In this document: piece after piece, positions 1 to 5,732 of the stretch
How the letters are laid out: the number at the start of each line of letters is the position of its first letter
Numbering within the stretch: position 1 is the stretch's first letter
NCBI GenBank assembly: GCA_020431745.1
Contig: JAGQHR010000016.1
Coordinates: 1 to 9,006 of the forward strand
Direction: 5' to 3'
Source: Candidatus Eiseniibacteriota bacterium
Lineage (GTDB): Bacteria; Eisenbacteria; RBG-16-71-46; CAIMUX01
DNA length: 9,006 nucleotides
Notes under the pieces: generated by a model
What the model was told of the DNA's origin: nothing
The model's input: only the letters and a program-made list of their open reading frames with translations
Databases searched by the model: none
Translations under genes and position numbers: made by a program

Positions 1-282
1 CGGCGTGCCGGCGGCGGAGCGGTAGCGCGCCGGAGCGGGGCGGATCGCGCCGTAGGGGCAGACGACCGCACAATCGAGACACTTGGTGCATCGCTCCAGG
101 AACAGATCCTCCCGGATGGCACCCGGAGGGCGGAGCAACGGGATGGGACCGAACGCTCTCGCTCCGTCGCCGTCGCGAGCCGCCCGGGGATGACGCACGA
201 CAGGCGGGCTTGGTCCGTCGTCCGGAGCCCCATCGGAGCGGCGGAAGAATCCTCCCCGTAGGAATTCACGCCGATTGATCAC
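1..282 (-). CDS. NapF/NapG (MauM)-type 4Fe-4S ferredoxin, 5' part only
   Basis: This is the first 94 codons of a gene that leaves the window at base 1. It starts at a GTG whose bases form a GTGA overlap with the napB stop, so it is the next gene of the nap operon; GAGG lies 4 bases upstream. The N-terminus reads MINRREFLRGGFF, and a proline/arginine-rich linker leads to RPPGAIREDLFLERC. The first ferredoxin motif is C65-x2-C68-x2-C71-x3-C75-P, a classic 4Fe-4S ligand set. An RPPGA...FLxRC lead-in to the first cluster is typical of NapF and NapG/MauM proteins. No hydrophobic stretch follows the RR motif, so this is not a convincing Tat signal; that favours a cytoplasmic NapF-like role in NapA maturation over a periplasmic NapG. 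The missing C-terminus should hold further clusters and would decide between the two. Confidence 0.8.
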   Translation of the reverse strand, partial: MINRREFLRGGFFRRSDGAPDDGPSPPVVRHPRAARDGDGARAFGPIPLLRPPGAIREDLFLERCTKCLDCAVVCPYGAIRPAPARYRSAAGTP

Positions 283-1148
283 GGTGCCTCGGCCTCCGGC
301 GCGGTTTCTTGCATCGGATTCACACCGTGACGCAGCTCGACGGGCGGGCGATAGACGAGGGTGGCCACGGTCGGCTCCCGGGGATCGAGCGCCGAAGATC
401 GCGCGTGGCACTGCATGCAGTTCACTCGTCCTGGATGGGGCGTCTGCATTCCAGCCTTGCCCAGCGGGCCATGGCAAGACAGACACTGCTCTCTCATCCA
501 GGTGGAGTGTGGGATTACCGGCGGTGCGCCCTTCCACGCACGGCCGCCTTCGGTCGGTGCCGGCATCCCGGCAAAGGAGTTCTGGGCCAACGGGTGCTCC
601 GGCAAGATCGGTGACGCGGCGACGTGACACTGCTGACAGTTGGCGTAGTAGGCATGAGGGATGAGCGAGGCTCGTTTCCCACCGATCTCGAGACCGGTAG
701 AGTGGCAGGCCACGCATTCGCGGTCGCTGATTTGCTCGGTCGCGTGCGGGACCACCGGAGGAGCACCGTTGTAAGCGCGTCGCAACGCTCGTTCCGCGAG
801 ACTTCCGGGCTTCGCCTTCGGGTCGATGACGACTTCCTTCGACAAGTCCACGACCGGCACTCCCAGATCGGCCACCGTGTAACGGCTGGGCTTGTAGGCC
901 GATGGTCCTCGTGCACCCAGGTCATCGTACGAGACGGCGGGAGGAGCGTCGGTGGGTACGCGGGAGCTCTTCATGGGTGTGACGTCCCGCAGTCCCTCGA
1001 CCTGCAACAGGTAGTCCGGCTCCTCGGAGCTCGGCCGCGGGACTCCGGCCCCGATTCCGACTACGAACCCGATCACCGCGCAGGCCATCAAGCCCCCGAG
1101 GAAGACATGGGTCGATCGGCGAGCCACGCCACCTGAGTCGTGACTCAT
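279..1148 (-). CDS. napB: NapB-like periplasmic nitrate reductase cytochrome c subunit, tetrahaem
   Basis: This 289-residue protein is the electron-transfer partner of NapA. The ATG at 1148 overlaps the napA stop as ATGA, which favours it over an in-frame start 13 codons upstream. Residues about 17-36 form a hydrophobic signal or membrane anchor. Four CxxCH haem c sites are visible: C145-H149, C171-H175, C222-H226 and C244-H248. Classical NapB has two. The pattern APPV(V/I)PH followed by CxxCH, then a P-H and a second CxxCH occurs twice (residues 129-175 and 208-248), so the NapB core appears duplicated. H135, H165, H214 and H238 are candidate distal axial ligands, giving one per haem. PPxIPH and CxQCHV match known NapB motifs. 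The N-terminal 90 residues after the anchor are not recognised. Assignment as NapB rests on position between napA and a NapF/G-type gene as well as on motifs; a more general multihaem cytochrome is the alternative. Confidence 0.88.
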   Translation of the reverse strand: MSHDSGGVARRSTHVFLGGLMACAVIGFVVGIGAGVPRPSSEEPDYLLQVEGLRDVTPMKSSRVPTDAPPAVSYDDLGARGPSAYKPSRYTVADLGVPVVDLSKEVVIDPKAKPGSLAERALRRAYNGAPPVVPHATEQISDRECVACHSTGLEIGGKRASLIPHAYYANCQQCHVAASPILPEHPLAQNSFAGMPAPTEGGRAWKGAPPVIPHSTWMREQCLSCHGPLGKAGMQTPHPGRVNCMQCHARSSALDPREPTVATLVYRPPVELRHGVNPMQETAPEAEAP

Positions 1149-3544
1149 GGCAGTGTCCCCGTCGCTTTCCGCAGTCGGACCGCACACTTCTTGTAGTCGG
1201 GCTGCTTCGAGAACGGATCGTGTGCTTCCAGGGTGACCTTGTTGATGAGCTTCGACTCATCGAAGAACGGGACGAAGACCGACCCCCGAGGCGGCCGGCC
1301 TCGTCCGTTGATCCAAGCGGGGAGCTCTACTTGACCGCGCCGAGACTCGACGATGACGGCGTCTCCGTTGCGAATGCCGAGCTGCTTGGCGTCTTCCGGG
1401 TTCAGCTCGACGTAGGCCTCCGGCATGGCCCGGGCCAGTTGCGGCACGCGTCGCGTCATGGTGCCGGTGTGCCAGTGCTCCAGCACGCGACCGGTCGACA
1501 ACCAGAACGGAAACTCCCCGTCCACGACTTCCTTGGGAGGCTCGTACTCCCAGAACCAGATCTGGGCACGGTCGTCTTTCGAGGTCGAGTGGTAGAACTG
1601 GATGTCTTTCCCAGCCGCTACGTAGGGATCGTCGAAACCGGCGAAGCGGAACCTGGTTTCCCGCCACGAACCGTCAGCCTGCTGAATAACCGGCCAACGC
1701 AGCCCGCGCGCCTCGACGTACTCTTCGTAAGGAGCCAGATCCTTGTGCTTCATGCGGGTGAACTGCCGATACTCCTCGAAGAGCGCGCGATCGACGTTCA
1801 CGTCGTAGTAGTGGGACCATTCCCAGACCGGCACACTGCGACCCTGCTCGTCCTTGATGTCGAAGAGGAACCGGCCGTCCTTGTCCTTCATACCCGGATG
1901 GCCCAGCTCCATCAGTCGATGCGCGACGGCGATCGTCATCCAGCAGTCGTCGCGCGCCTGGCCCGGCGGCGACACCATCTTGAACCACTGCTGGGTACGC
2001 CGTTCCGAGTTGCCGTAGATCCCGTTCTTCTCGACCCAGAGGGCCGCTGGCAGGATCAAGTCAGCCAGCTCGGTCGTCGCCGTGGGATAGACCTCGGAAA
2101 CGATGAGGAACTTGTCCCGGAGAGTCGCCTTTCTCTCGAAGAGAGCGTTGAGGTTCGGCAGAGTCTGGCCCGGGTTCGTGACCTGCACCCAGATCGTGTC
2201 GATCGCTCCGCCTTCCGTGCAGAACTGATCCCACATGCTGACGGTGTGATGGCCCGGCTTCGCGTTGATGCGCCCTTCCGGCAGGTTCCAGAACCCTTCC
2301 GCCTGTTTCCGATGCTCGTCGTTGGCGACCACGCGCCCGCCCGGAAGCGCGTGGGCCAGGGTGCCCACTTCGCGAACCGTGCCGCAGGCGGACGGCTGTC
2401 CCGTGAGACTCGTCGGAGCATCGCCCGGGCGACCGAAGTGGCCGCTCAACAGGTGCACGCCGTGCACGAGGCAGTTGATGGCGGTCCCCATGGTGTGTTG
2501 GTTCATCCCCATGCACCAGAGGCTCGTGATGCGGGCGTCGCGCCGGGCGAAGAGGTCCGCGAGCATCCGGATCTTTGCAGCCGGCACTCCGGACAGCTCG
2601 GCCACCCTCTCCGGTGTGTAGGGACTGAGGAACTGGACGTACTGGTCGAATGAGATCGCTTCTCCCAGCAGATCCGGTTTTTCTCCCTGGGCCCGGAAGG
2701 CGCAGTACTTCTCTACGAAGTCGTGGTCATAGGTTTCGTTCTCGATCAGAAGGTGCGCGATACCCAGGGCGATGGCGAGATCCCCGTGCGGCTTCATCTC
2801 CAAGAAATCCTGGGCGTGATCAGTCGTGCGCGTCCGCCGGGTCGAGATGTCGATCAGGGTGATCTGGTCTCCCCGCGACCGTCGGTCGATGACCCTGGAG
2901 AACAACACCGGGTGCATCTCAGCCGGGTTGTTCCCCCAGGTGATGAGGACATCGCAGGCGTCGAGATCGTCGTAGCATCCAGCCGGCTCGTCCACGCCGT
3001 AGGTGGCGAGGAATCCCGTGACCGCGGATGCCATGCAGAGGCGGGCGTTTGGGTCGATGTTGTTGTTCCCGAGCCCACCCTTCATGAACTTCTGCGCCGC
3101 ATATCCTTCCGGAATCGTCCACTGTCCGGAACCGTAGAACGCGAACCGATCCGGTGCCGAGAGGACGCGTCTGGCGATCGTATCGATCGCTTCGTCCCAG
3201 GAGATCGGAACCATCGCGTCACCGCGGCGCAGCAGTGGCTGGCGAAGGCGATCCTCTCCGTAGAGGATGCCGCCGACGTGGTATCCCTTGACGCAGAGTA
3301 GTCCCTTGTTGACCTCGGCTTCCTGGTCACCCGCAATGCCGACGACGCGGCCGTTCTCGACTCCGACCTGCACGTGGCATCCCGTCCCGCAGAATCGACA
3401 CGGTGCCTTCTGCCACCGGGGGCCGCCGCCGCCTTGGGCGAAAGCAGCGTGTGGGTCTGCGAGTACTCCGCTGGCTACCGCAGTGGCCGCCACCATTGCG
3501 GAGGCTTTCAGGAAGTCACGGCGGTCGAGATCGTGGGGACTCAT
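1145..3544 (-). CDS. napA: Periplasmic nitrate reductase catalytic subunit NapA
   Basis: This 799-residue Mo-bisMGD enzyme reduces nitrate to nitrite in the periplasm. The ATG at 3544 is chosen because GGAGA lies 8 bases upstream and it overlaps the napD stop (ATGA); a start 20 codons earlier would misplace the Tat signal. Residues 7-13 read DRRDFLK, followed by a hydrophobic stretch to about 36, a Tat signal. The 4Fe-4S ligands are C49-x2-C52-x3-C56-x27-C84, with the conserved lysine K86 in CVKGYH. C170 in NPNARLCMASAV-like context (here DPNARLCMASAVTGF) is the expected Mo ligand, and GCYDD follows as in NapA. Further NapA hallmarks are MNQHT, LTGQPSACGT, GNSERRTQ, EHWHTGTMTRRVP and, at the C-terminus, LINKVTLEAHDPFSKQPDYKKCAV. 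Length and motifs fit NapA, not assimilatory Nas or membrane Nar. No frameshift or missing key residue is seen. Confidence 0.98.
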   Translation of the reverse strand: MSPHDLDRRDFLKASAMVAATAVASGVLADPHAAFAQGGGGPRWQKAPCRFCGTGCHVQVGVENGRVVGIAGDQEAEVNKGLLCVKGYHVGGILYGEDRLRQPLLRRGDAMVPISWDEAIDTIARRVLSAPDRFAFYGSGQWTIPEGYAAQKFMKGGLGNNNIDPNARLCMASAVTGFLATYGVDEPAGCYDDLDACDVLITWGNNPAEMHPVLFSRVIDRRSRGDQITLIDISTRRTRTTDHAQDFLEMKPHGDLAIALGIAHLLIENETYDHDFVEKYCAFRAQGEKPDLLGEAISFDQYVQFLSPYTPERVAELSGVPAAKIRMLADLFARRDARITSLWCMGMNQHTMGTAINCLVHGVHLLSGHFGRPGDAPTSLTGQPSACGTVREVGTLAHALPGGRVVANDEHRKQAEGFWNLPEGRINAKPGHHTVSMWDQFCTEGGAIDTIWVQVTNPGQTLPNLNALFERKATLRDKFLIVSEVYPTATTELADLILPAALWVEKNGIYGNSERRTQQWFKMVSPPGQARDDCWMTIAVAHRLMELGHPGMKDKDGRFLFDIKDEQGRSVPVWEWSHYYDVNVDRALFEEYRQFTRMKHKDLAPYEEYVEARGLRWPVIQQADGSWRETRFRFAGFDDPYVAAGKDIQFYHSTSKDDRAQIWFWEYEPPKEVVDGEFPFWLSTGRVLEHWHTGTMTRRVPQLARAMPEAYVELNPEDAKQLGIRNGDAVIVESRRGQVELPAWINGRGRPPRGSVFVPFFDESKLINKVTLEAHDPFSKQPDYKKCAVRLRKATGTLP

Positions 3545-3849
3545 CGTTCGATTCTCCGTGATGGGGGTGAAACGGGGCGGTGGGTTGGCGCAGTTCGCTC
3601 GCATCGGTCGTCGAATCCGCTCTCGTCGAACCCGATGTAGACCACGTTGACGGCGGCGATTCCGGGCAGGCTTTCCAGCCAGATCCAGAGAGCGCGGTCT
3701 TCCCGCGCGTCCCGGGTATCGATGACGAGGGGGAGCCGTTTTCCCGACGGTTTTCCAACCACGAGTCGAGAGTCCCCTTGGATCTGGGCGACGACGTAAT
3801 CGACGGACGCGGTGGAATCCAGGCTCAGCACGAGACCACTGATTGGCAT
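3541..3849 (-). CDS. napD: NapD, cytoplasmic chaperone for NapA export
   Basis: This 102-residue protein has the small ferredoxin-like NapD fold pattern: MPISGLVLSLD at the start, a central GDSRLVVGKPSGKRLPLVIDT strand region, and the ending LESLPGIAAVNVVYIGFDES. NapD binds the Tat signal of NapA and holds it back until the cofactor is inserted. The ATG at 3849 has an excellent ribosome site, GGAGGAG at 3855-3861, five bases upstream; an in-frame start 12 codons earlier has no such support and would reach into the proposed promoter. The stop overlaps the napA start as ATGA, so chaperone and client are co-translated. It is the first gene of the leftward operon. The last 20 residues are arginine/proline-rich and not recognisable. 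Sequence similarity in this family is weak, so the call also leans on position directly before napA. Confidence 0.9.
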   Translation of the reverse strand: MPISGLVLSLDSTASVDYVVAQIQGDSRLVVGKPSGKRLPLVIDTRDAREDRALWIWLESLPGIAAVNVVYIGFDESGFDDRCERTAPTHRPVSPPSRRIER

Positions 3850-3870
3850 GCGATCTCCTCCGACCGAGGC

Positions 3871-3899
3871 ATGGTAGGAGGCCACCCCGGATAATTCAA
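3871..3899 (-). promoter_or_regulatory. Candidate leftward promoter for napDAB
   Basis: On the minus strand TTGAAT (3899-3894) is followed after 17 bases by TACCAT (3876-3871). TTGAAT is close to the sigma70 -35 consensus; TACCAT matches four of six bases of the -10 consensus. The -35 hexamer sits inside the left 12-bp palindrome of the inverted repeat, so a bound regulator would block or contact polymerase. The napD start is about 22 bases downstream of the -10. High-GC bacteria often deviate from this consensus, so the assignment is tentative. Confidence 0.4.
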
Positions 3900-3934
3900 G
3901 AATTTAAGAGAGAAAATTCTTGAATTATCCGGGG
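3885..3934. promoter_or_regulatory. Perfect 21-bp inverted repeat, candidate operator for both nap operons
   Basis: Arms 3885-3905 and 3914-3934 are exact reverse complements, separated by the 8-base spacer AAGAGAGA. Each arm also contains a 12-bp palindrome, AATTC-N2-GAATT (3893-3904 with centre AA, 3915-3926 with centre TT). Their centres are 22 bp apart, about two helical turns, so two dimers could bind on one face. The outer six bases of the arms are CCCCGG/CCGGGG, the inner part is strongly AT-rich, unlike the surrounding DNA. The element lies between the divergent starts of napD and the tetrahaem cytochrome gene. Inference: it is the operator of the locus, most likely for the Rrf2 regulator encoded at 7009-7440. 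The regulator assignment is not shown by the sequence. No second copy of the 12-mer was noticed in the window. Confidence 0.75.
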
Positions 3935-3947
3935 CGCTCATTAGAGT
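3920..3947 (+). promoter_or_regulatory. Candidate rightward promoter for the cytochrome-FeS-NrfD operon
   Basis: TTGAAT (3920-3925), in the right arm of the inverted repeat, is followed after 16 bases by TAGAGT (3942-3947), which matches four of six -10 consensus bases. It mirrors the leftward candidate: both -35 hexamers lie in the arms and point outward. Transcription would leave a leader of roughly 80 bases before the cytochrome start at 4038; no convincing structure is seen in that leader. Confidence 0.4.
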
Positions 3948-4037
3948 TGGCGTCGCGTGGATTGGACGGTGCCGGGACGTTCCGATTGCGGATCGACCCA
4001 CGGAGTCCGAGAGAGGTTTCAGTCGATGGGAGGACTC

Positions 4038-4763
4038 ATGCGGAACCGCACGATCGTCCTGATCGCGGCCGCGGGAATCGGGACAGCTCTCACCGTGAGC
4101 TGGACCTGGACCACCAAGTCTCGCGCCGATTCTCCACGGCAAAGCCGGGCGGTGGAGCAGATCCCGATGCCTCCCCCCCCCGACGCGGCCTCGAACGCTG
4201 CAACGATGTCCAACGAGAACACGGCCGGCGCCTCCGCTCCACGATACTCGGTGACCATTCGAACTCCGGCTCCTTCTCCCGGAGTGACCACGGGGCTGAT
4301 CGACGGACAGGGCCGACTGGTTACCGTCCCGTGCGCGACGTGCCATTCGATGGTCGAGCCACCTCCACCGGCCTCGGCTCTAGGACTTCAGAGCCTGAAG
4401 AACTTCCACAAGGGTCTCGTGCTCGAACACGGAAAGCTGACCTGCGCGTCGTGCCACAATCCAGAAGACTCCCGAACGTATCGCCTCGCCGATGGAACGG
4501 TGGTCGAGGGTTGGGACGTCATGGAGCTTTGCTCGCAATGCCACGGCCCGCAGCGCACTGACTACGATCACGGCGCCCATGGCGGGATGACCGGGTACTG
4601 GGATCTCGCTGCAGGGCCCCGGACACGCAACTCCTGCACCTCCTGTCATTCTCCACACGAACCTGCCTTCGGGCCGATGCGTCCCACGTTCAAGCCGATC
4701 GATCGCTTCTTGCTGGATCGAGATCACCACGAAGGATCACCGGAGGACATGACCCGTGAGTGA
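4038..4763 (+). CDS. Membrane-anchored or secreted tetrahaem cytochrome c of an NrfD-type complex
   Basis: This 241-residue protein begins MRNRTIVLIAAAGIG, a signal peptide or uncleaved anchor (about residues 5-23), followed by a proline/alanine-rich linker to about residue 90. Four haem c sites follow: C99-H103, C136-H140, C165-H169 and C200-H204. Extra histidines at 124, 131, 178, 181 and 207 are candidate axial ligands. The segment LCSQCHGPQ...HGAHGGMTGYWD...GPRTRNSCTSCHSPH resembles cytochromes encoded beside Tat-exported FeS and NrfD-type subunits. The ATG at 4038 is preferred because GGGAGGA (4028-4034) precedes it at short spacing; an ATG at 4026 lacks this. The gene overlaps the FeS gene by 8 bases. 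Likely role: it passes electrons from the FeS/NrfD module towards NapB. It is not NapC (no NapC/NirT motifs). A functional parallel is NapM of Desulfovibrio nap clusters, but homology is not established here. Confidence 0.85.
   Translation: MRNRTIVLIAAAGIGTALTVSWTWTTKSRADSPRQSRAVEQIPMPPPPDAASNAATMSNENTAGASAPRYSVTIRTPAPSPGVTTGLIDGQGRLVTVPCATCHSMVEPPPPASALGLQSLKNFHKGLVLEHGKLTCASCHNPEDSRTYRLADGTVVEGWDVMELCSQCHGPQRTDYDHGAHGGMTGYWDLAAGPRTRNSCTSCHSPHEPAFGPMRPTFKPIDRFLLDRDHHEGSPEDMTRE
4173..4181 (+). repeat. Run of nine C residues in the cytochrome gene
   Basis: Nine consecutive C bases encode part of the proline stretch PPPP in the linker between the anchor and the first haem site (residues about 45-48). 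The frame is open with nine. Gain or loss of one base would remove all four haem sites, so the tract is either a slippage-prone site or a place where an assembly error would matter. Confidence 0.85.
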
Positions 4764-5679
4764 GATGCCGACTGGCTCCTCTGACGTTCAGCGTCGAACC
4801 GTGCTCAAGGGGTTGGGAGCCACTCTGGGTGCCGCGGCCTTTGCAACCGCAGTCGCGCCCTTGCGCGATCTGCCCAACCGGCTGTCGGCCGCAGAGCTGA
4901 TGCAGAAGCACTACAAGGAGCTGGATGAAGACGACAAACGGACGATCCTGAACCGACTGGAGGACGAGGCGGCGCGGGACTACGGGGTTCGGCCGGAGAT
5001 CCGGGATCAGCCGCCCAGATCCGGAACGAAGTTCGCGTACGCGGTCAACCTCAGCGTGTGCAGCGGGAACGGGAAGTGCGTAGAAGCCTGTCATCGGGAG
5101 AACAACCACGATCGCGCGACGAACCAGTCCTACATCCGTGTCCTGGAGATGCCCAAAGGGAGCATGGACATGGGCCGTGGCAACACCACCTACCGGCACG
5201 GCGTTCCCGCCGAGGACAAGTTCTACATGCCGGTACAGTGTCAGCAATGCGACGAGCCGCCCTGCACCGATGTCTGCCCGGTCCAAGCCACCTGGAAGGA
5301 GCCGGACGGGATCGTCGTCGTCGACTACAACTGGTGCATCGGATGTCGCTACTGCGAAGCGGCGTGCCCCTACCACGCCCGCCGCTTCAACTGGAAGAAG
5401 CCGGAGATTCCCGCGGACGAAGTGAATCCGGTGCAAGGATACCTTTCGAACCGCATCCGCCCCCAAGGCGTGGTCGAGAAGTGTCACTTCTGCCTCCATC
5501 GCACCCGTGAGGGACGACTCCCCGCGTGTCTGGAGGCCTGCCCCACCGGGGCCCGCGTTTTCGGGAACCTCCTCGACCCCGCTTCCGATATCCGTTGGAT
5601 CCTCGAGAACAAGCGGGTCTTCGTGCTCAAGGAGGAGTTGGGGACCAAGCCCAGCTTCTTCTACTTCTTCGACAAGTAG
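4756..5679 (+). CDS. Tat-exported 4Fe-4S ferredoxin subunit (NrfC/DsrO/HybA-like)
   Basis: This 307-residue protein is the electron-wire subunit of an NrfD-type complex. Residues 12-34 form a Tat signal starting QRRTVLKGLGA, so it acts in the periplasm. Cysteine groups: I, C102-x5-C108-x3-C112; II, C162-x2-C165-x4-C170-x3-C174; III, C194-x2-C197-x2-C200-x3-C204; IV, C243-x2-C246-x11-C258-x3-C262. Groups II-IV are complete; in group I the expected second cysteine of CxxCxxC is Asn105. The C-terminal WILENKRVFVLKEELGT...FFYFFD is of the type found in FeS subunits paired with NrfD. The GTG at 4756 is chosen because GGAGG (4742-4746) lies 9 bases upstream; it overlaps the cytochrome stop by 8 bases. 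ATG at 4765 is a possible alternative start and would only shorten the n-region. It lies between cytochrome and nrfD genes, as in Nrf- and Dsr-type modules. Confidence 0.92.
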   Translation: MSEMPTGSSDVQRRTVLKGLGATLGAAAFATAVAPLRDLPNRLSAAELMQKHYKELDEDDKRTILNRLEDEAARDYGVRPEIRDQPPRSGTKFAYAVNLSVCSGNGKCVEACHRENNHDRATNQSYIRVLEMPKGSMDMGRGNTTYRHGVPAEDKFYMPVQCQQCDEPPCTDVCPVQATWKEPDGIVVVDYNWCIGCRYCEAACPYHARRFNWKKPEIPADEVNPVQGYLSNRIRPQGVVEKCHFCLHRTREGRLPACLEACPTGARVFGNLLDPASDIRWILENKRVFVLKEELGTKPSFFYFFDK

Positions 5680-5696
5680 CTGGCCAGGAGCAACCG

Positions 5697-5732
5697 ATGC
5701 CTGAGGGACCTCGGAGGAGGAGAAGGAGATGA
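5697..5732 (+). other. Possible 11-codon arginine-rich leader frame before nrfD
   Basis: A small frame, MPEGPRRRRRR, starts at an ATG with AGGAG six bases upstream. It ends in a TGA that overlaps the nrfD start as ATGA. Five of its six arginine codons are AGG or AGA. The same purine-rich tract serves as the ribosome site of nrfD, which may be its only function, since repeated AGG/AGA is what a strong Shine-Dalgarno region looks like when read in this frame. The frame's own ribosome site and the ATGA junction make it worth recording. Confidence 0.25.

Noticed and set aside
1220..2653. 477-codon open frame on the plus strand
   Set aside because: It lies antisense to napA, whose motifs are unambiguous, and its translation has no recognisable family features; long open antisense frames are common in GC-rich DNA.
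3885..3934. Inverted repeat as a transcription terminator
   Set aside because: It sits between two divergent gene starts, where no transcript needs to end, and no T-run follows the GC-rich outer ends on either strand. Nested palindromes and TTGAAT hexamers fit an operator better.
3850..4037. FNR/DNR-type box in the nap control region
   Set aside because: TTGAT-N4-ATCAA was looked for and not found; TTGAATTA in the repeat does not fit that spacing.
4690..5499. 269-codon open frame on the minus strand
   Set aside because: It is antisense to the FeS subunit, which has four clear cysteine groups and a Tat signal.
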